Assembly: GCF_000250655.1 (NCBI RefSeq)
Contig: NC_016935.1
Coordinates: forward strand, 1,196,001-1,260,000
DNA length: 64,000 bases
Direction: 5' to 3'
DNA from: Paenibacillus mucilaginosus 3016
GTDB taxonomy: Bacteria; Bacillota; Bacilli; Paenibacillales; NBRC-103111
Below the pieces are notes generated by a model. It made no database searches, was not told where the DNA came from, and saw only the letters and a list, made by a program, of their open reading frames with translations. The first letter of the stretch is position 1; every line of letters starts with the position of its first letter. Of the stretch, positions 1-8,291 are shown in pieces. A program made the translations under genes and the position numbers.

Positions 1-943
1 GTTCCGCCTTCTCCACCTTCTCCACCTGCAGCTGCATGATGTCCATATCGTTGAACTTCGTCTTGCGTATCGTTCCCGTCACGGTTACCCAGCTGTCCGC
101 CGCGAGCGTCTCGGCCCGGGCGTACTCGGCGAGCACGCCGAACGGGGCGGCATCGGCGGAGCAGCATTGGATCGAGAAGCGGCCGACGACGAACTGCTTC
201 GGGGTCATCTCGTCCTGGCGGTAGACGAAGCCCGTCAACTGCAGCTTCCTGCCGACGAATTGGTCCAGATACAGGTCCAGGGTCGTCAGCGTCTCCATGT
301 AGAGATCCTCGCGTATCGTGATCAGCTTCTGGTTGTAGAGCTCTTTGGCCTGCTTGGCGTAATGCTGGGTGAACTTGTCGGCAGGGAAGAGGGCGTCGAG
401 CGCATCTCCTGTTCCGGCAGCGGGATCAGGGGCTGCAGGCGAAGCTGCACTGTCGGGTGTGCCTGTACCGGTTCCGGCGGACGGCGGTGCGGCTTCCGGA
501 GACGGGGCGGGCAGTGCCGCCCGGTCGGCCCCCGCTTCAGCACGGCTCTCCTTGACGGCGCTGGCGCTGCTGAGGTTCATGCCCTTCTTGTCGGCCAGCG
601 AGCTGCCCATAGAGGCGTCGGGGAGCAGGAACCCGAGCGCCAGCGGCAGAGCGAACAGTCCGTAGACCACCGTATTCTTGAGCAGGGAGCGGGAGGGGGT
701 GTGGTCATGATCGCACCCGCAGTCCTCGGCGGAGCTGCCCCGGAACATCCGGATCGCAAGATAGAGCTGATAGGCCGCCACCGCATAGAGCACGAGGGCC
801 GACCATTTCACGTAGTCCACCATCCGCGGGGCGATGTAGAGAAGGATGAGCTCGCTGCGGACCAGATAGGCGATATAGACGGCAAAGCCGAGAAGGATCA
901 GCGTTTTGAGCAGATGATGAAGGCCAAGCGTTCGGGAAGACAT
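1..943 (-). CDS. TIGR03943/YcgQ-like putative permease subunit (partial, runs off left edge)
   Basis: The reading frame is open from an ATG at 943 to base 1, so the C-terminus (about 314 codons seen) is cut by the window edge. The N-terminal part has hydrophobic segments (residues about 10-30 and 45-65), then a Cys/His patch DCGCDHDH near residue 78 and another hydrophobic segment. The last visible residues include FNDMDIMQLQVEK, typical of the TIGR03943 (B. subtilis YcgQ) family. It lies 46 bp downstream of the COG0701 permease gene, its usual partner, so the two probably form one membrane complex. The substrate is unproven. The Cys/His patch and the Zur-like site upstream suggest a metal, perhaps zinc. 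Confidence 0.82.
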   Translation of the reverse strand, partial: MSSRTLGLHHLLKTLILLGFAVYIAYLVRSELILLYIAPRMVDYVKWSALVLYAVAAYQLYLAIRMFRGSSAEDCGCDHDHTPSRSLLKNTVVYGLFALPLALGFLLPDASMGSSLADKKGMNLSSASAVKESRAEAGADRAALPAPSPEAAPPSAGTGTGTPDSAASPAAPDPAAGTGDALDALFPADKFTQHYAKQAKELYNQKLITIREDLYMETLTTLDLYLDQFVGRKLQLTGFVYRQDEMTPKQFVVGRFSIQCCSADAAPFGVLAEYARAETLAADSWVTVTGTIRKTKFNDMDIMQLQVEKVEKAE

Positions 944-989
944 TCGTTGGATTCGCTCCTTTGGTAGGGAATGGTGCCCCGGCGGTCCG

Positions 990-2147
990 CTACAGGATGA
1001 AGGCCTGGAAGGCCAGGGAGACGCCGAGGACAATGAAGGCCGTCAGGACGGACAAGAGCAGGACGAACCTCGCCCGGAAAGCCGAGAGAAGCATCAGCGT
1101 GCTCTTCATGTCGATCATCGGCCCGAACACGAGGAACGTGAGCAGGGACCCTGCCGAGAACGTCGTAGCGAAGGACGAGGCGACGAAGGCGTCCGAGGTG
1201 GAGCACAGCGACAGCACGAAGGCGAGCCCCATCATGAAGAGATGCGAGGAGAGCTCGCCCTGCCCGATCGACACCAGGCTTTCCCGGTCGAGCACGGTCT
1301 GGATCGCGGCCGTCAGGAAGGCGCCGAAGATGAGATATTTGCCCATATCGAAAAATTCGTCGGAAGCGTGCCCGAATACGGAGAGGGCGCGCATGATTCT
1401 GCTTCCGGAAGCAGGCGCCCCGTGAGCATGGTGATGGTCATGATGGTGGTCGTGATGATGGTCGTGGCCGTGGTGCCCCCTGTGGCTGTGCCCGTGGGAA
1501 TGATGCGTGTGGCCGCAGCTTCCGTCTTCGCAGTGCCCGTGCGCATCAGGATTGTGGGCCTGTACGACGGCTGCGGCGCTGTCCGGAGGATGTCCCGCTG
1601 CCGAACGCAGCGGATTGCGCTTCACGAAGCGGTACACGAGCAGGCCGACGGCGGCGGCTGTGATGAAGGCCATCCCCATCCGGGAATAGGCGATCTCGGG
1701 GCGGCTGCGGAACGCCATATACGTCGACGCGTAGACCACCGGGTTGATGATGGGCCCGGCGAGGATGAAGACGACCGCCACGTAGGCGGGCATTCCCTTT
1801 TGCATCAGCCGCCGGATGACGGGGATCATGCCGCACTCGCACAGCGGGAAGATCAGCCCGAGCACGCAGGCGAACAGGATGCCGAGCACGGGGTTCTTCG
1901 GCGTGAAGCGGCGTACGGCCGCCTCGGAGACGAAGCGCTGCAGCAGGGCGGCGACGAATACGCCGAGCAGCACGAACGGCAGGGCTTCCAGGATGATGGA
2001 GATGAATAGGGTCTTGAAATTACCGAGCGCGTCCCCCGTCAGGAAGATCATGTCCGGCGCTTCCCGCTGCGTGAAGATGAGGATGAGCATCATAATGCAG
2101 AGCAGGGCCAGAATATTGGTCAGCCATCGTTGAATAAGAATAGGCAA
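990..2147 (-). CDS. UPF0718/COG0701 permease with His-rich loop (YcgR-like)
   Basis: Predicted multi-spanning permease of 385 aa (ArsP_1/UPF0718 family, like B. subtilis YcgR). It has hydrophobic segments in the first about 180 residues and the last about 130, with a conserved LCECG motif near residue 103. Between the halves (residues about 195-245) is a very His-rich hydrophilic loop with several HGH and DHHH runs plus one CEDGSC motif, the kind of loop seen in zinc or other divalent-metal transporters. The start is a TTG with an AAGGAG box 9 nt upstream. An ATG inside that spacer is in another frame. The TIGR03943 gene follows after 46 bp. Family membership is clear; metal transport is inferred. 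Confidence 0.88.
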   Translation of the reverse strand: MPILIQRWLTNILALLCIMMLILIFTQREAPDMIFLTGDALGNFKTLFISIILEALPFVLLGVFVAALLQRFVSEAAVRRFTPKNPVLGILFACVLGLIFPLCECGMIPVIRRLMQKGMPAYVAVVFILAGPIINPVVYASTYMAFRSRPEIAYSRMGMAFITAAAVGLLVYRFVKRNPLRSAAGHPPDSAAAVVQAHNPDAHGHCEDGSCGHTHHSHGHSHRGHHGHDHHHDHHHDHHHAHGAPASGSRIMRALSVFGHASDEFFDMGKYLIFGAFLTAAIQTVLDRESLVSIGQGELSSHLFMMGLAFVLSLCSTSDAFVASSFATTFSAGSLLTFLVFGPMIDMKSTLMLLSAFRARFVLLLSVLTAFIVLGVSLAFQAFIL

Positions 2148-2164
2148 CGGTCATTTCTCCTTCT

Positions 2165-2185
2165 TTATCGTAATTATTATTATAG
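2165..2185 (-). promoter_or_regulatory. Candidate Zur box upstream of the permease gene
   Basis: TCGTAAT-T-ATTATTA at 2168-2182 matches the Bacillus Zur core (TCGTAAT-N-ATTACGA) perfectly in the left half and at 5 of 7 positions in the right half. It sits about 20 bp upstream of the TTG start, where binding would block transcription. With the His-rich permease this suggests zinc-responsive repression. The match is seen in the sequence; binding is inferred. Confidence 0.5.
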
Positions 2186-2234
2186 TCTATGTCCCAAAAA
2201 ACGGATATAGGACAAAGCAGAGCCAATTCGGGAG

Positions 2235-2264
2235 TTGACATGGGAGGGCGTACTTCGGTACAAT
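2235..2264 (+). promoter_or_regulatory. SigA promoter for the trpS T-box leader
   Basis: TTGACA at 2235-2240 (perfect -35), an 18-bp spacer and TACAAT at 2259-2264 (5/6). Transcription would start near 2271, just before the stem I elements of the T-box leader. Confidence 0.7.
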
Positions 2265-2270
2265 GACGCT

Positions 2271-2587
2271 TAATAAGCGATGACAGGAACAAGTAAGCGG
2301 AAGGGCGTTCTCCAGAGAGCCGGTGGGTGGTGCGAACCGGCGGGCGGCATCTGTCTGAATGGATCCTTGAGCTGACGGTTGAAGGTGCGCAGCGGGGCCG
2401 GGGCCCAGGCCATAGTTTCAAGAGCCGCTGTGATCAAGGTAGGCCGTTCCGGTTCGCTCCCCGTTACAGGAGCCTGAAGGTTCGCATACATCCTTCTGCT
2501 GCAGCTGCAGCGGTTGGGATACGCTTTTGCGGATAAATTAGGGTGGCACCACGGTCTCTCGTCCCTTGCGGCGGGAGGCCTTTTTGT
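2271..2587 (+). promoter_or_regulatory. Trp-specific T-box riboswitch leader with terminator
   Basis: The T-box sequence AGGGTGGCACCACGG lies at 2540-2554. It is followed directly by an intrinsic terminator: GGTCTCTCGTCCC pairs with GGCGGGAGGCC and a T5 run follows at 2581-2585. The 5' part has stem I features (GATGACAGGAACAAGTAAG near 2279-2297, apical segment near 2320-2342). A candidate specifier codon TGG (Trp) lies at 2360-2362 in GAATGGATCC. Uncharged tRNA-Trp would pair with the specifier and T-box, favour the antiterminator and switch on trpS. Specifier placement is by eye. Confidence 0.9.
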
Positions 2588-2620
2588 ATTTTCGGAAATT
2601 CAAAGGAGGATTCGTTTCCC

Positions 2621-3610
2621 ATGTCCAAATTGAGGGTATTGTCGGGGATGCAGCCCAGCGGGCAGCTGACGCTCGGGAATTATATCGGGGCGCTCAAGAA
2701 CTATGTCAAGCTCCAGCATACGCATGATTGTTACTTTATGGTGGTGGATCTGCACGCGATCACGGTCCCTCAGGATCCTGCGGCGCTCAGGGAGCAGTCG
2801 GAGTCCGTTGCGGCGGTCTACCTCGCGGCGGGCATTGACCCGAACACGGCTACCGTGTTCCTGCAGTCCAGCGTGAAGGCTCATGCGGAGCTGGGATGGC
2901 TCCTGACGACGCTCACGTATATGGGTGAGCTCGAGCGGATGACACAGTTCAAGGACAAGTCGGAAGGCAAGGAGTCGGTGGGCGCCGGACTGTTCACCTA
3001 CCCTTCCCTGATGGCGGGAGACATCCTGCTCTACAACGCGGACCTTGTGCCTGTGGGCGAAGACCAGCGCCAGCACCTGGAGCTGACCCGAGACCTGGCG
3101 CACCGGTTCAATACGCGCTTCAGCGAGACGTTCAAAATCCCGCAGGGGTATATCCCTGAGGTGGGAGCCCGGATCATGTCGCTCGACGATGCGTCGAAGA
3201 AGATGAGCAAGAGCAGCCCGAACGCGGGCAGCTACATCGCCCTGCTCGATGCGCCGGATGTCATCCGCAAGAAGATCTCACGCGCGGTGACCGACTCCGG
3301 GCGCGAGGTCAAGTACGACCCGCAGAACAAGCCGGAGGTCAGCAACCTGATCTCGATCTACACGCAGTGCACCGATCTCTCCATTGCGGAGGTTGAAGCG
3401 AAGTACGAAGGCCAAGGCTACGGTCCGTTCAAAAAGGACCTGGCGGAAGCCGTCGTCGGCCTGCTCGAGCCGATCCAGCAGCGCTACCGCGAGATCCGCG
3501 AGTCCGGCGAGCTGCATGACATCCTGCGCAGCGGGCGGGACCGTGCCGAGGCGGCTGCTGAGGCCACGATCCGCGAAGTGAAGCAGAAGATGGGCTTCGT
3601 GCAGCTGTAA
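2621..3610 (+). CDS. trpS: Tryptophanyl-tRNA synthetase
   Basis: Charges tRNA-Trp with tryptophan in the cytoplasm. The protein is 329 aa, normal for bacterial TrpRS. It shows the class I signature region SGMQPSGQLTLGNYIGA near the N-terminus, where the HIGH-type motif lies, and the KMSKS loop as KKMSKSSPN near residue 192. The ATG at 2621 is chosen because AAAGGAGGA sits 11 nt upstream; a longer in-frame reading back to 2543 would run through the T-box terminator. It is monocistronic: T-box upstream, hairpin terminator at 3628-3662. A diverged copy of part of its 3' end lies beyond the terminator at 3732-3777. Confidence 0.98.
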   Translation: MSKLRVLSGMQPSGQLTLGNYIGALKNYVKLQHTHDCYFMVVDLHAITVPQDPAALREQSESVAAVYLAAGIDPNTATVFLQSSVKAHAELGWLLTTLTYMGELERMTQFKDKSEGKESVGAGLFTYPSLMAGDILLYNADLVPVGEDQRQHLELTRDLAHRFNTRFSETFKIPQGYIPEVGARIMSLDDASKKMSKSSPNAGSYIALLDAPDVIRKKISRAVTDSGREVKYDPQNKPEVSNLISIYTQCTDLSIAEVEAKYEGQGYGPFKKDLAEAVVGLLEPIQQRYREIRESGELHDILRSGRDRAEAAAEATIREVKQKMGFVQL

Positions 3611-3627
3611 GGCGACGCAAGCAAGCG

Positions 3628-3662
3628 AAAGCCCGTCCACCGGGTAAGGTGGACGGGCTTTT
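3628..3662 (+). terminator. Intrinsic terminator of trpS
   Basis: AAAGCCCGTCCACC pairs perfectly with GGTGGACGGGCTTT around a 6-nt loop and ends in a T4 run. Confidence 0.92.
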
Positions 3663-3731
3663 GCGGGTTAAGGCCCAGGCGCCGGAAGTGCGCTCATCCG
3701 AGGGCGGCCTCCGGAGGGCCCTGGCGAACAG

Positions 3732-3777
3732 CCGCGAGTCCGCAGGCTGCCATGACATCCTGTGCAGCGGGCGGGAC
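3732..3777 (+). repeat. Diverged copy of the trpS 3' end
   Basis: This 46-bp non-coding stretch matches 3496-3541 inside trpS at 38 of 46 positions without gaps. The right half, CATGACATCCTG followed by GCAGCGGGCGGGAC, differs at only one base. It lies 236 bp downstream of its source, beyond the trpS terminator, and has no start or ribosome binding site. The rest of 3663-3980 shows no convincing gene. Confidence 0.75.
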
Positions 3778-3981
3778 TTGTACCGCATCCGAAGGCTTCC
3801 GGCGGACTCAATGCAACCCTGGGAGCCGAAAACAGGCTTTATTGGATTAAGGGCTATGAAAGGGCTATGAAGCCCGCCATAAGGGCCGGTCACCAGGCTT
3901 AAAAGGGTCAGGCAGAGTTTGTCTGCCTTCTTTGCACACCTCCGAGGCCTGGGTTCGGGCCCATCCTTCCGACGCAATTGC

Positions 3982-4174
3982 GAAATAGAGGAACCTGGAT
4001 GCCTTATTCGGAACTTTCCCGTCATTTCCCGCTAAATAGCGGAACTCAGATGCCTTATCGGCCCCAGATCCATAGAAAAGAGGCCTCCTTCCATCAAATA
4101 GCGAACCTTAGTTCCTCTATTTGAAAAAAGAGCCCTCAGGCGAAGCACATAGCGCATCAGAGTTCCGTTATTTC
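3982..4174. repeat. Cluster of dispersed palindromic intergenic repeats (site 1)
   Basis: Four related units of about 28 bp are packed into 190 bp of non-coding DNA: 3982-4011 and 4034-4061 (forward), 4095-4123 (hairpin form, GTTCGCTATTT type) and 4147-4174 (reverse). The shared core is AATARCGGAACTCAGATGCC followed by TTAT. The same units recur at 38703-38894. They resemble REP/BIME-like elements. No transposase or tyrosine recombinase (RAYT) gene is adjacent. Confidence 0.8.
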
Positions 4175-4262
4175 TTTTAGGCCCACCCAAGCGGCACTTG
4201 GTCTGTTGCAAGGTTGTCTCAAGAAGCGAAGCGGCCTGTCCATGAGGACGGGCTATTCGTGT

Positions 4263-4448
4263 TTATTCCTGCTGCTCGCTGCGTTTGCGCTGCTTGGCCT
4301 TGACAATGAAGCCGGCCCCGATGAAGAAGAACGAGATGACAGAGAAGAGAACGGCCATCCCCGTGCTGCCTGTGGCCATGCCATATGAGATTGCTGCGAG
4401 AAGCGCCGTGCCGACGACGGCCCACAGCAGGGCTAGTCCTTTGTTCAT
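4263..4448 (-). CDS. Small two-TM membrane protein, DUF5325-like (YlaF-like)
   Basis: A 61-aa protein beginning MNKGLALLWAVVGTALLAA, with two hydrophobic segments (residues about 5-25 and 30-50) and a basic, hydrophilic C-terminus (KAKQRKRSEQQE). The size and two-helix plan resemble the DUF5325 family (B. subtilis YlaF). The start at 4448 is preferred over a longer reading to 4547 because a purine-rich GGAAAGGCGGGTGG precedes it and the extension is not hydrophobic. It is transcribed away from the SASP gene. The role is unknown. Confidence 0.65.
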   Translation of the reverse strand: MNKGLALLWAVVGTALLAAISYGMATGSTGMAVLFSVISFFFIGAGFIVKAKQRKRSEQQE

Positions 4449-4509
4449 GCGGTATCCACCCGCCTTTCCGAGTAACATTTGAAACTCACGAAGTTTTTTC
4501 AAAAGTTGC

Positions 4510-4538
4510 GTATAGTTCCGGGCATGAGGCACATAATA
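4510..4538 (+). promoter_or_regulatory. SigG-type promoter of the SASP gene
   Basis: GTATA at 4510-4514 and CATAATA at 4532-4538 with a 17-bp spacer fit the SigG consensus (GYATR, 17-18 bp, CATNNTA). This agrees with the spore-specific gene 58 bp downstream. Confidence 0.8.
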
Positions 4539-4595
4539 ACTTTGCAAGCTTGCAACTACACAAAGACATCATTCAATTGAAAGGAGTGCTGGAAC

Positions 4596-4820
4596 ATGGG
4601 TGCAGGTCAATCCCGTAATAGCAACGTTTTGGTAGTACCACAAGCTTCTCAAGCATTGGATCAATTGAAGTATGAGGTCGCTCAAGAACTTGGGATTCAA
4701 ATCCCGCAAGACGGTTACTATGGCTACATGGCTACTCGCGACACTGGCGCAATCGGTGGTCACATCACACGCCGTCTGGTCCAAATCGCTGAGCAAGCTC
4801 TTGCCGGCGGCCAACGTTAA
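4596..4820 (+). CDS. Small acid-soluble spore protein, alpha/beta type
   Basis: DNA-coating protein of the dormant spore core that protects against UV and is degraded at germination. The product is 74 aa and contains the germination-protease region YEVAQELGI and the second SASP motif GAIGGHITRRLVQIAEQ. An AAAGGAG box lies 9 nt before the ATG. A SigG-type promoter precedes it and a strong terminator follows, so it is a single-gene, forespore-specific unit. Its codon use is less GC-biased than its neighbours, typical for this highly expressed gene class. Confidence 0.97.
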   Translation: MGAGQSRNSNVLVVPQASQALDQLKYEVAQELGIQIPQDGYYGYMATRDTGAIGGHITRRLVQIAEQALAGGQR

Positions 4821-4858
4821 TCTCGAGTTCATCGGGATCAGCGGATTCATCAATGGAA

Positions 4859-4886
4859 GCTCAAGGAGAAATCCTTGAGCTTTTTT
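4859..4886 (+). terminator. Intrinsic terminator of the SASP gene
   Basis: GCTCAAGGA pairs with TCCTTGAGC around GAAA, followed by T6. Confidence 0.93.
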
Positions 4887-4990
4887 GACATATCTGAATA
4901 GTAAAATTCGCTTAAGCCCGTTCCATTGAAGGGAACGGCACAGGCGTCTCCATTGTACCATATTGTGAACACGCCCACGAGCCGGATTTA

Positions 4991-5974
4991 TCAATAAACG
5001 CCGGCCCGGAGCTTCTTGCCAAGATTGGTTTCGCTGACCCAGCCCACATAGGAATCCAGGGTGTTGTATTCGTGGTCCATAAGCAGAACGGCGACGAACG
5101 GATAGTTCTTGCGGTGGCGGTAGCGGACATCCGCCCAGATGACCTCATATCCCCAAGGCTTCTCCTTGACTTCGGCACAGGCGTACGATGAGAAATAGAC
5201 CAGCGCCTTGACGTTCGGATGGTGCTTGGATTCATCGACGGCAGGGTGGGCGTGGCAGGTGGTCCGGTCGACCCATTTGATCGTGCCGCCCCGGTATTCG
5301 CCGAGCTCGAACCACCCGTTCTCCTTGCGTTTGACGATCTGCCACTGGTACGGATGGATTGTGGGGATCAGCGTATACCGGTCGCCGGGCTCATACCCGA
5401 TGTCCTTCTGATACAGGTTCTTCTCCAGGTGGTAATGAAGCCAGGACCTCCAGATGTAATAGAGGGCAAGCGCCGCATACAACAGGGGAAAGAGCACCTC
5501 GGGACGCGCCAGCTTCAGCGACCACAGGAAGATCGCGAGCACGTGGGACAAGAAGATGAACGGGTCGAAGATGTGAATGATATTCCACGAGACCCATCGC
5601 TCCGAGAGCGGACGCAGGGCCTGCGTGCCGTACGTATTGAAGAGATCCGTGAAGACGTGAAAGGCGACGGCACCGAACACCCAGGCGGTGACGTGCAGCA
5701 TTGGCAGCTCACCGAAGGAGAGGCGGAGCAGGCCCGCAATGAGCAGCGTCCACAGCACGAGCGCCGGAAGAGAATGGGATAAGCCGCGATGGTTCCGTAC
5801 ATAGACGGCGTTCCCCCGCAGCCTGAGCAGCGTGTCCGCATCCGGGGCCTGCGAGCCCGCGACCGTGCCGATCAGCACGGCTGTGGAGACGACCGGGTCC
5901 GCGGCGACGACCGGGTCGATGTAGGCGAGCCCCGCGAGTCCGAATCCGATCACCAGGTGCGTTCCAGTGTCCAT
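4991..5974 (-). CDS. yfhP: YfhP-like membrane protein, DUF457 family
   Basis: A 327-aa protein, the same length as B. subtilis YfhP. The N-terminal two thirds match the DUF457/YdjM-type membrane-bound metal-dependent hydrolase family: MDTGTHLVIGFGLAGLAY, the NHRGLSHS motif and the VFTDLFNTYGTQ segment supply conserved His/Asp residues, with about five transmembrane segments. The C-terminal third is hydrophilic and soluble. The start at 5974 has a GGGGAGGAAGG box; the frame extends to 6403 only as unrelated upstream sequence. YfhP has been annotated as a regulator in Bacillus, but the hydrolase reaction is not established. Family confidence is high, function low. Confidence 0.85.
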   Translation of the reverse strand: MDTGTHLVIGFGLAGLAYIDPVVAADPVVSTAVLIGTVAGSQAPDADTLLRLRGNAVYVRNHRGLSHSLPALVLWTLLIAGLLRLSFGELPMLHVTAWVFGAVAFHVFTDLFNTYGTQALRPLSERWVSWNIIHIFDPFIFLSHVLAIFLWSLKLARPEVLFPLLYAALALYYIWRSWLHYHLEKNLYQKDIGYEPGDRYTLIPTIHPYQWQIVKRKENGWFELGEYRGGTIKWVDRTTCHAHPAVDESKHHPNVKALVYFSSYACAEVKEKPWGYEVIWADVRYRHRKNYPFVAVLLMDHEYNTLDSYVGWVSETNLGKKLRAGVY

Positions 5975-6079
5975 GGACCTTCCTCCCCAACCTGATAGTT
6001 TTCTCCCTATTGTATTGCAGTTCATTACCAATAGTGTATCATTTTCTACATCAAAATAAAGCTGGAGGGGGCCTAAAAG

Positions 6080-6376
6080 ATGAGCATGGTGTTCGTCGAG
6101 TACAAAATTGCGGAGAGCCGCCGGGAAGGGTATCTCGCCTGGGCCGGGAAGCTGCAGGAGGACCCGCGGGTGGAAGTCTATGAAGGGGAGGGCCAGCCGA
6201 ACCTGTTCGTGGAAGTGTGGAGGGGGCTGCCGGGGGCTGCAGTGGAAGGGTTTCATGCCGTAAGGGAAGGCAGAAGTCCGCAGCCGGACCTGCCGCAGCC
6301 GTGGAGGGAGCTCCCCTCTTTCGTAGAGGGAGGGATGCCGAAGATCCGGATCTGGGCGTTCCGAAAAGTAAAATAG
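6080..6376 (+). CDS. Conserved hypothetical protein (98 aa)
   Basis: A 98-aa soluble protein beginning MSMVFVEYKIAESRREGYLAW, with a strong GGAGGGGG box 8-9 nt before the ATG. The opening beta-strand followed by an amphipathic helix, and a later strand NLFVEVWRG, resemble small alpha/beta-barrel monooxygenase-like or NIPSNAP-like folds, but no diagnostic motif is visible. It is divergent from yfhP and lies upstream of the ABC exporter operon with its own spacing, so it is probably an independent gene. Confidence 0.7.
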   Translation: MSMVFVEYKIAESRREGYLAWAGKLQEDPRVEVYEGEGQPNLFVEVWRGLPGAAVEGFHAVREGRSPQPDLPQPWRELPSFVEGGMPKIRIWAFRKVK

Positions 6377-6412
6377 TCCATATTTTGCGGCATGGAAGTC
6401 CATGGTTTCTTT

Positions 6413-6451
6413 CTTGCTTACAGGGTAATCTTACTTATAGTCAAGATTACC
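6413..6451 (+). promoter_or_regulatory. Promoter with overlapping palindromic operator for the ABC exporter operon
   Basis: A -35-like TTGCTT and -10 TATAGT (6436-6441) with a 16-bp spacer precede the operon. A perfect 9-bp inverted repeat, GGTAATCTT (6424-6432) and AAGATTACC (6443-6451), flanks the -10 element with a 10-bp centre. Such placement suits a dimeric repressor (TetR or MarR type). No such regulator gene is adjacent. The structure is visible; repression is inferred. Confidence 0.6.
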
Positions 6452-6467
6452 TCTCGGGAGGAGTGCC

Positions 6468-8291
6468 ATGGTACGCAAGGATATCTTCTGGTCCCACATC
6501 AAACGCAACCGCTGGGCCTATGTCATGGGTTTTGCATTATTGTCCATCTCCTCCGTGCTGCAGCTCGTCATTCCATGGCTGCTCGGCCGGTTTACCGACA
6601 GTCTTCAGGTCGGAGGCTTGACGTACCAGGGGGCGGTCCAGCTTGCGGTGTGGATGACGGCCGCCGGTTTTGGTATCGCTTTCTTCCGGTCGGTCTCCCG
6701 GATTTATCTCTTCCGCCTCTCAAGGCAGCTCGAAATGCGGGTGCGCGGCGAGCTCTTCGAACACTGGGAGAAGCTGTCCGCCCAGTACTTCAACAACCGG
6801 CGGATCGGCGATCTCATGTCGCATGCGATCAGCGACGTGGGCGTCGTCCGCGAGGTGACGATGCAGGGCTACTTCAACGTGATGGAGGCCGTCTTCCTCA
6901 TCGTGGTGTCGGTCGCCGCCATGGTCACTTCAGTCAATCCGTGGCTGACGCTGCTCACGATGCTGCCGCTGCCGCTTCTGTCCCTGCTTGCCTACCGTTT
7001 CAACAAGCGGATCATGCAGCAGTCGGCGGACATGCAGGCCGCGATCTCGGACCTGACGAGCCGGGTGCAGGAGTTCACTGCCGGGGTCCGGGTGGTGAAG
7101 GCGTTCGTTCAAGAGAAGGCGGAACGGGCCTTGTTCACAAAGGACAATCAGAAGGCGGTCGATATGAACCGGCGGTTCGTCCGCTCGAACTCTCTGTTCG
7201 GCGCGCTCAGCACCGGCATTGTCGGATTCTCGTTCCTGGTGTCCGTTGTCCTTGGCGGGATTATGGTGCTGCGCGGCACGATCACGCTCGGGGAGTTCGT
7301 CGCCTTCAACACGTACTTATCCCTGCTCATGGGACCGATCGAGAACCTCGGCAAAGTCGTGAACCTGCTGCAGCGCGGGCGCGCCTCGGAGCTGCGGCTC
7401 CTCGACATCTTCAACACCCAGCCGGATATCGTGGACGACGTTATGGCGAAGGAGGAGATTACGGAGATTCAAGGGGAGATCGAGATCCGCAATCTCACCT
7501 TCTCCTATCCGGAAGCGAAGCGGCCGACCCTCCGCGACATCTCGCTGAAGGTGCCGCGCGGCTCGAGCCTCGCGATCGTCGGACGGGTCGGCAGCGGCAA
7601 GAGCACCCTGGTCCACCTGCTCGTGCGGCTCTATAATCCGCCTGCCGGAACCGTGTTCATCGACGGGCATGACATCCATGAAATTCCGCTGCGGACCCTG
7701 CGCGGGCAGATCGGGATCGTGCCGCAGGATCAGTTCCTCTTCTCTTCGACGATCCGGGACAACATCGGCTTCGATCCGAAGCCGTACAGCGACGAGCAGG
7801 TCGTGCAGGCGGCCAAGATCGCCCAGGTGTACGACAACATCGTCGAGTTCCCGAACCAGTTCGATACGGCCCTTGGGGAACGCGGCATCTCCCTGTCCGG
7901 CGGCCAGCGCCAGCGGGTATCGATCGCCCGGGCGGTGATCAAGAAGCCTTCCGTGCTCATCTTCGACGACAGTCTGTCGGCAGTCGACACGATTACGGAG
8001 GATCTCATCCTCGAAGGGCTGCAGACGGTGATGACGCAGCGGACGACGATCATTATCGGCCACCGCATCTCCTCCGTACAGAATGCCGACCAGATCATCG
8101 TGATGGATCAGGGGCGGATCGTGGAGCGGGGCACCCATCGTTCGCTCGTGGCCCAGAGCGGCATCTATGCGGATATGTACCACAAGCAGCTGCTTGATGA
8201 GGAAGCGGAACGCCAGGAGAGCGAAGGGGCAGGAGCAGCGGATGCCGCATCGCAGGCTTCGCTCAGGCTGAAGGGGGGAGCGGGGGCGTGA
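6468..8291 (+). CDS. bmrC: Heterodimeric multidrug ABC exporter, BmrC/YheI-like half
   Basis: Half-transporter of 607 aa with an N-terminal six-helix membrane domain (residues about 15-310) and a C-terminal nucleotide-binding domain. Walker A is GRVGSGKST near 374, the signature LSGGQ near 475, and Walker B is VLIFDDSLS near 498. The residue after the Walker B Asp is Asp instead of the catalytic Glu. This is the degenerate-site feature of BmrC in the B. subtilis BmrCD exporter. The 4-nt overlap with the next gene supports a BmrCD-type heterodimer that expels drugs or antibiotics. The ATG has GGGAGGAG in front. No BmrB-like attenuator peptide was found upstream. Confidence 0.9.
   Translation: MVRKDIFWSHIKRNRWAYVMGFALLSISSVLQLVIPWLLGRFTDSLQVGGLTYQGAVQLAVWMTAAGFGIAFFRSVSRIYLFRLSRQLEMRVRGELFEHWEKLSAQYFNNRRIGDLMSHAISDVGVVREVTMQGYFNVMEAVFLIVVSVAAMVTSVNPWLTLLTMLPLPLLSLLAYRFNKRIMQQSADMQAAISDLTSRVQEFTAGVRVVKAFVQEKAERALFTKDNQKAVDMNRRFVRSNSLFGALSTGIVGFSFLVSVVLGGIMVLRGTITLGEFVAFNTYLSLLMGPIENLGKVVNLLQRGRASELRLLDIFNTQPDIVDDVMAKEEITEIQGEIEIRNLTFSYPEAKRPTLRDISLKVPRGSSLAIVGRVGSGKSTLVHLLVRLYNPPAGTVFIDGHDIHEIPLRTLRGQIGIVPQDQFLFSSTIRDNIGFDPKPYSDEQVVQAAKIAQVYDNIVEFPNQFDTALGERGISLSGGQRQRVSIARAVIKKPSVLIFDDSLSAVDTITEDLILEGLQTVMTQRTTIIIGHRISSVQNADQIIVMDQGRIVERGTHRSLVAQSGIYADMYHKQLLDEEAERQESEGAGAADAASQASLRLKGGAGA

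Noticed and set aside
6377..6467. BmrB-like attenuator peptide upstream of the exporter
   Set aside because: No short frame with a ribosome binding site and no terminator/antiterminator pair is visible in this interval.
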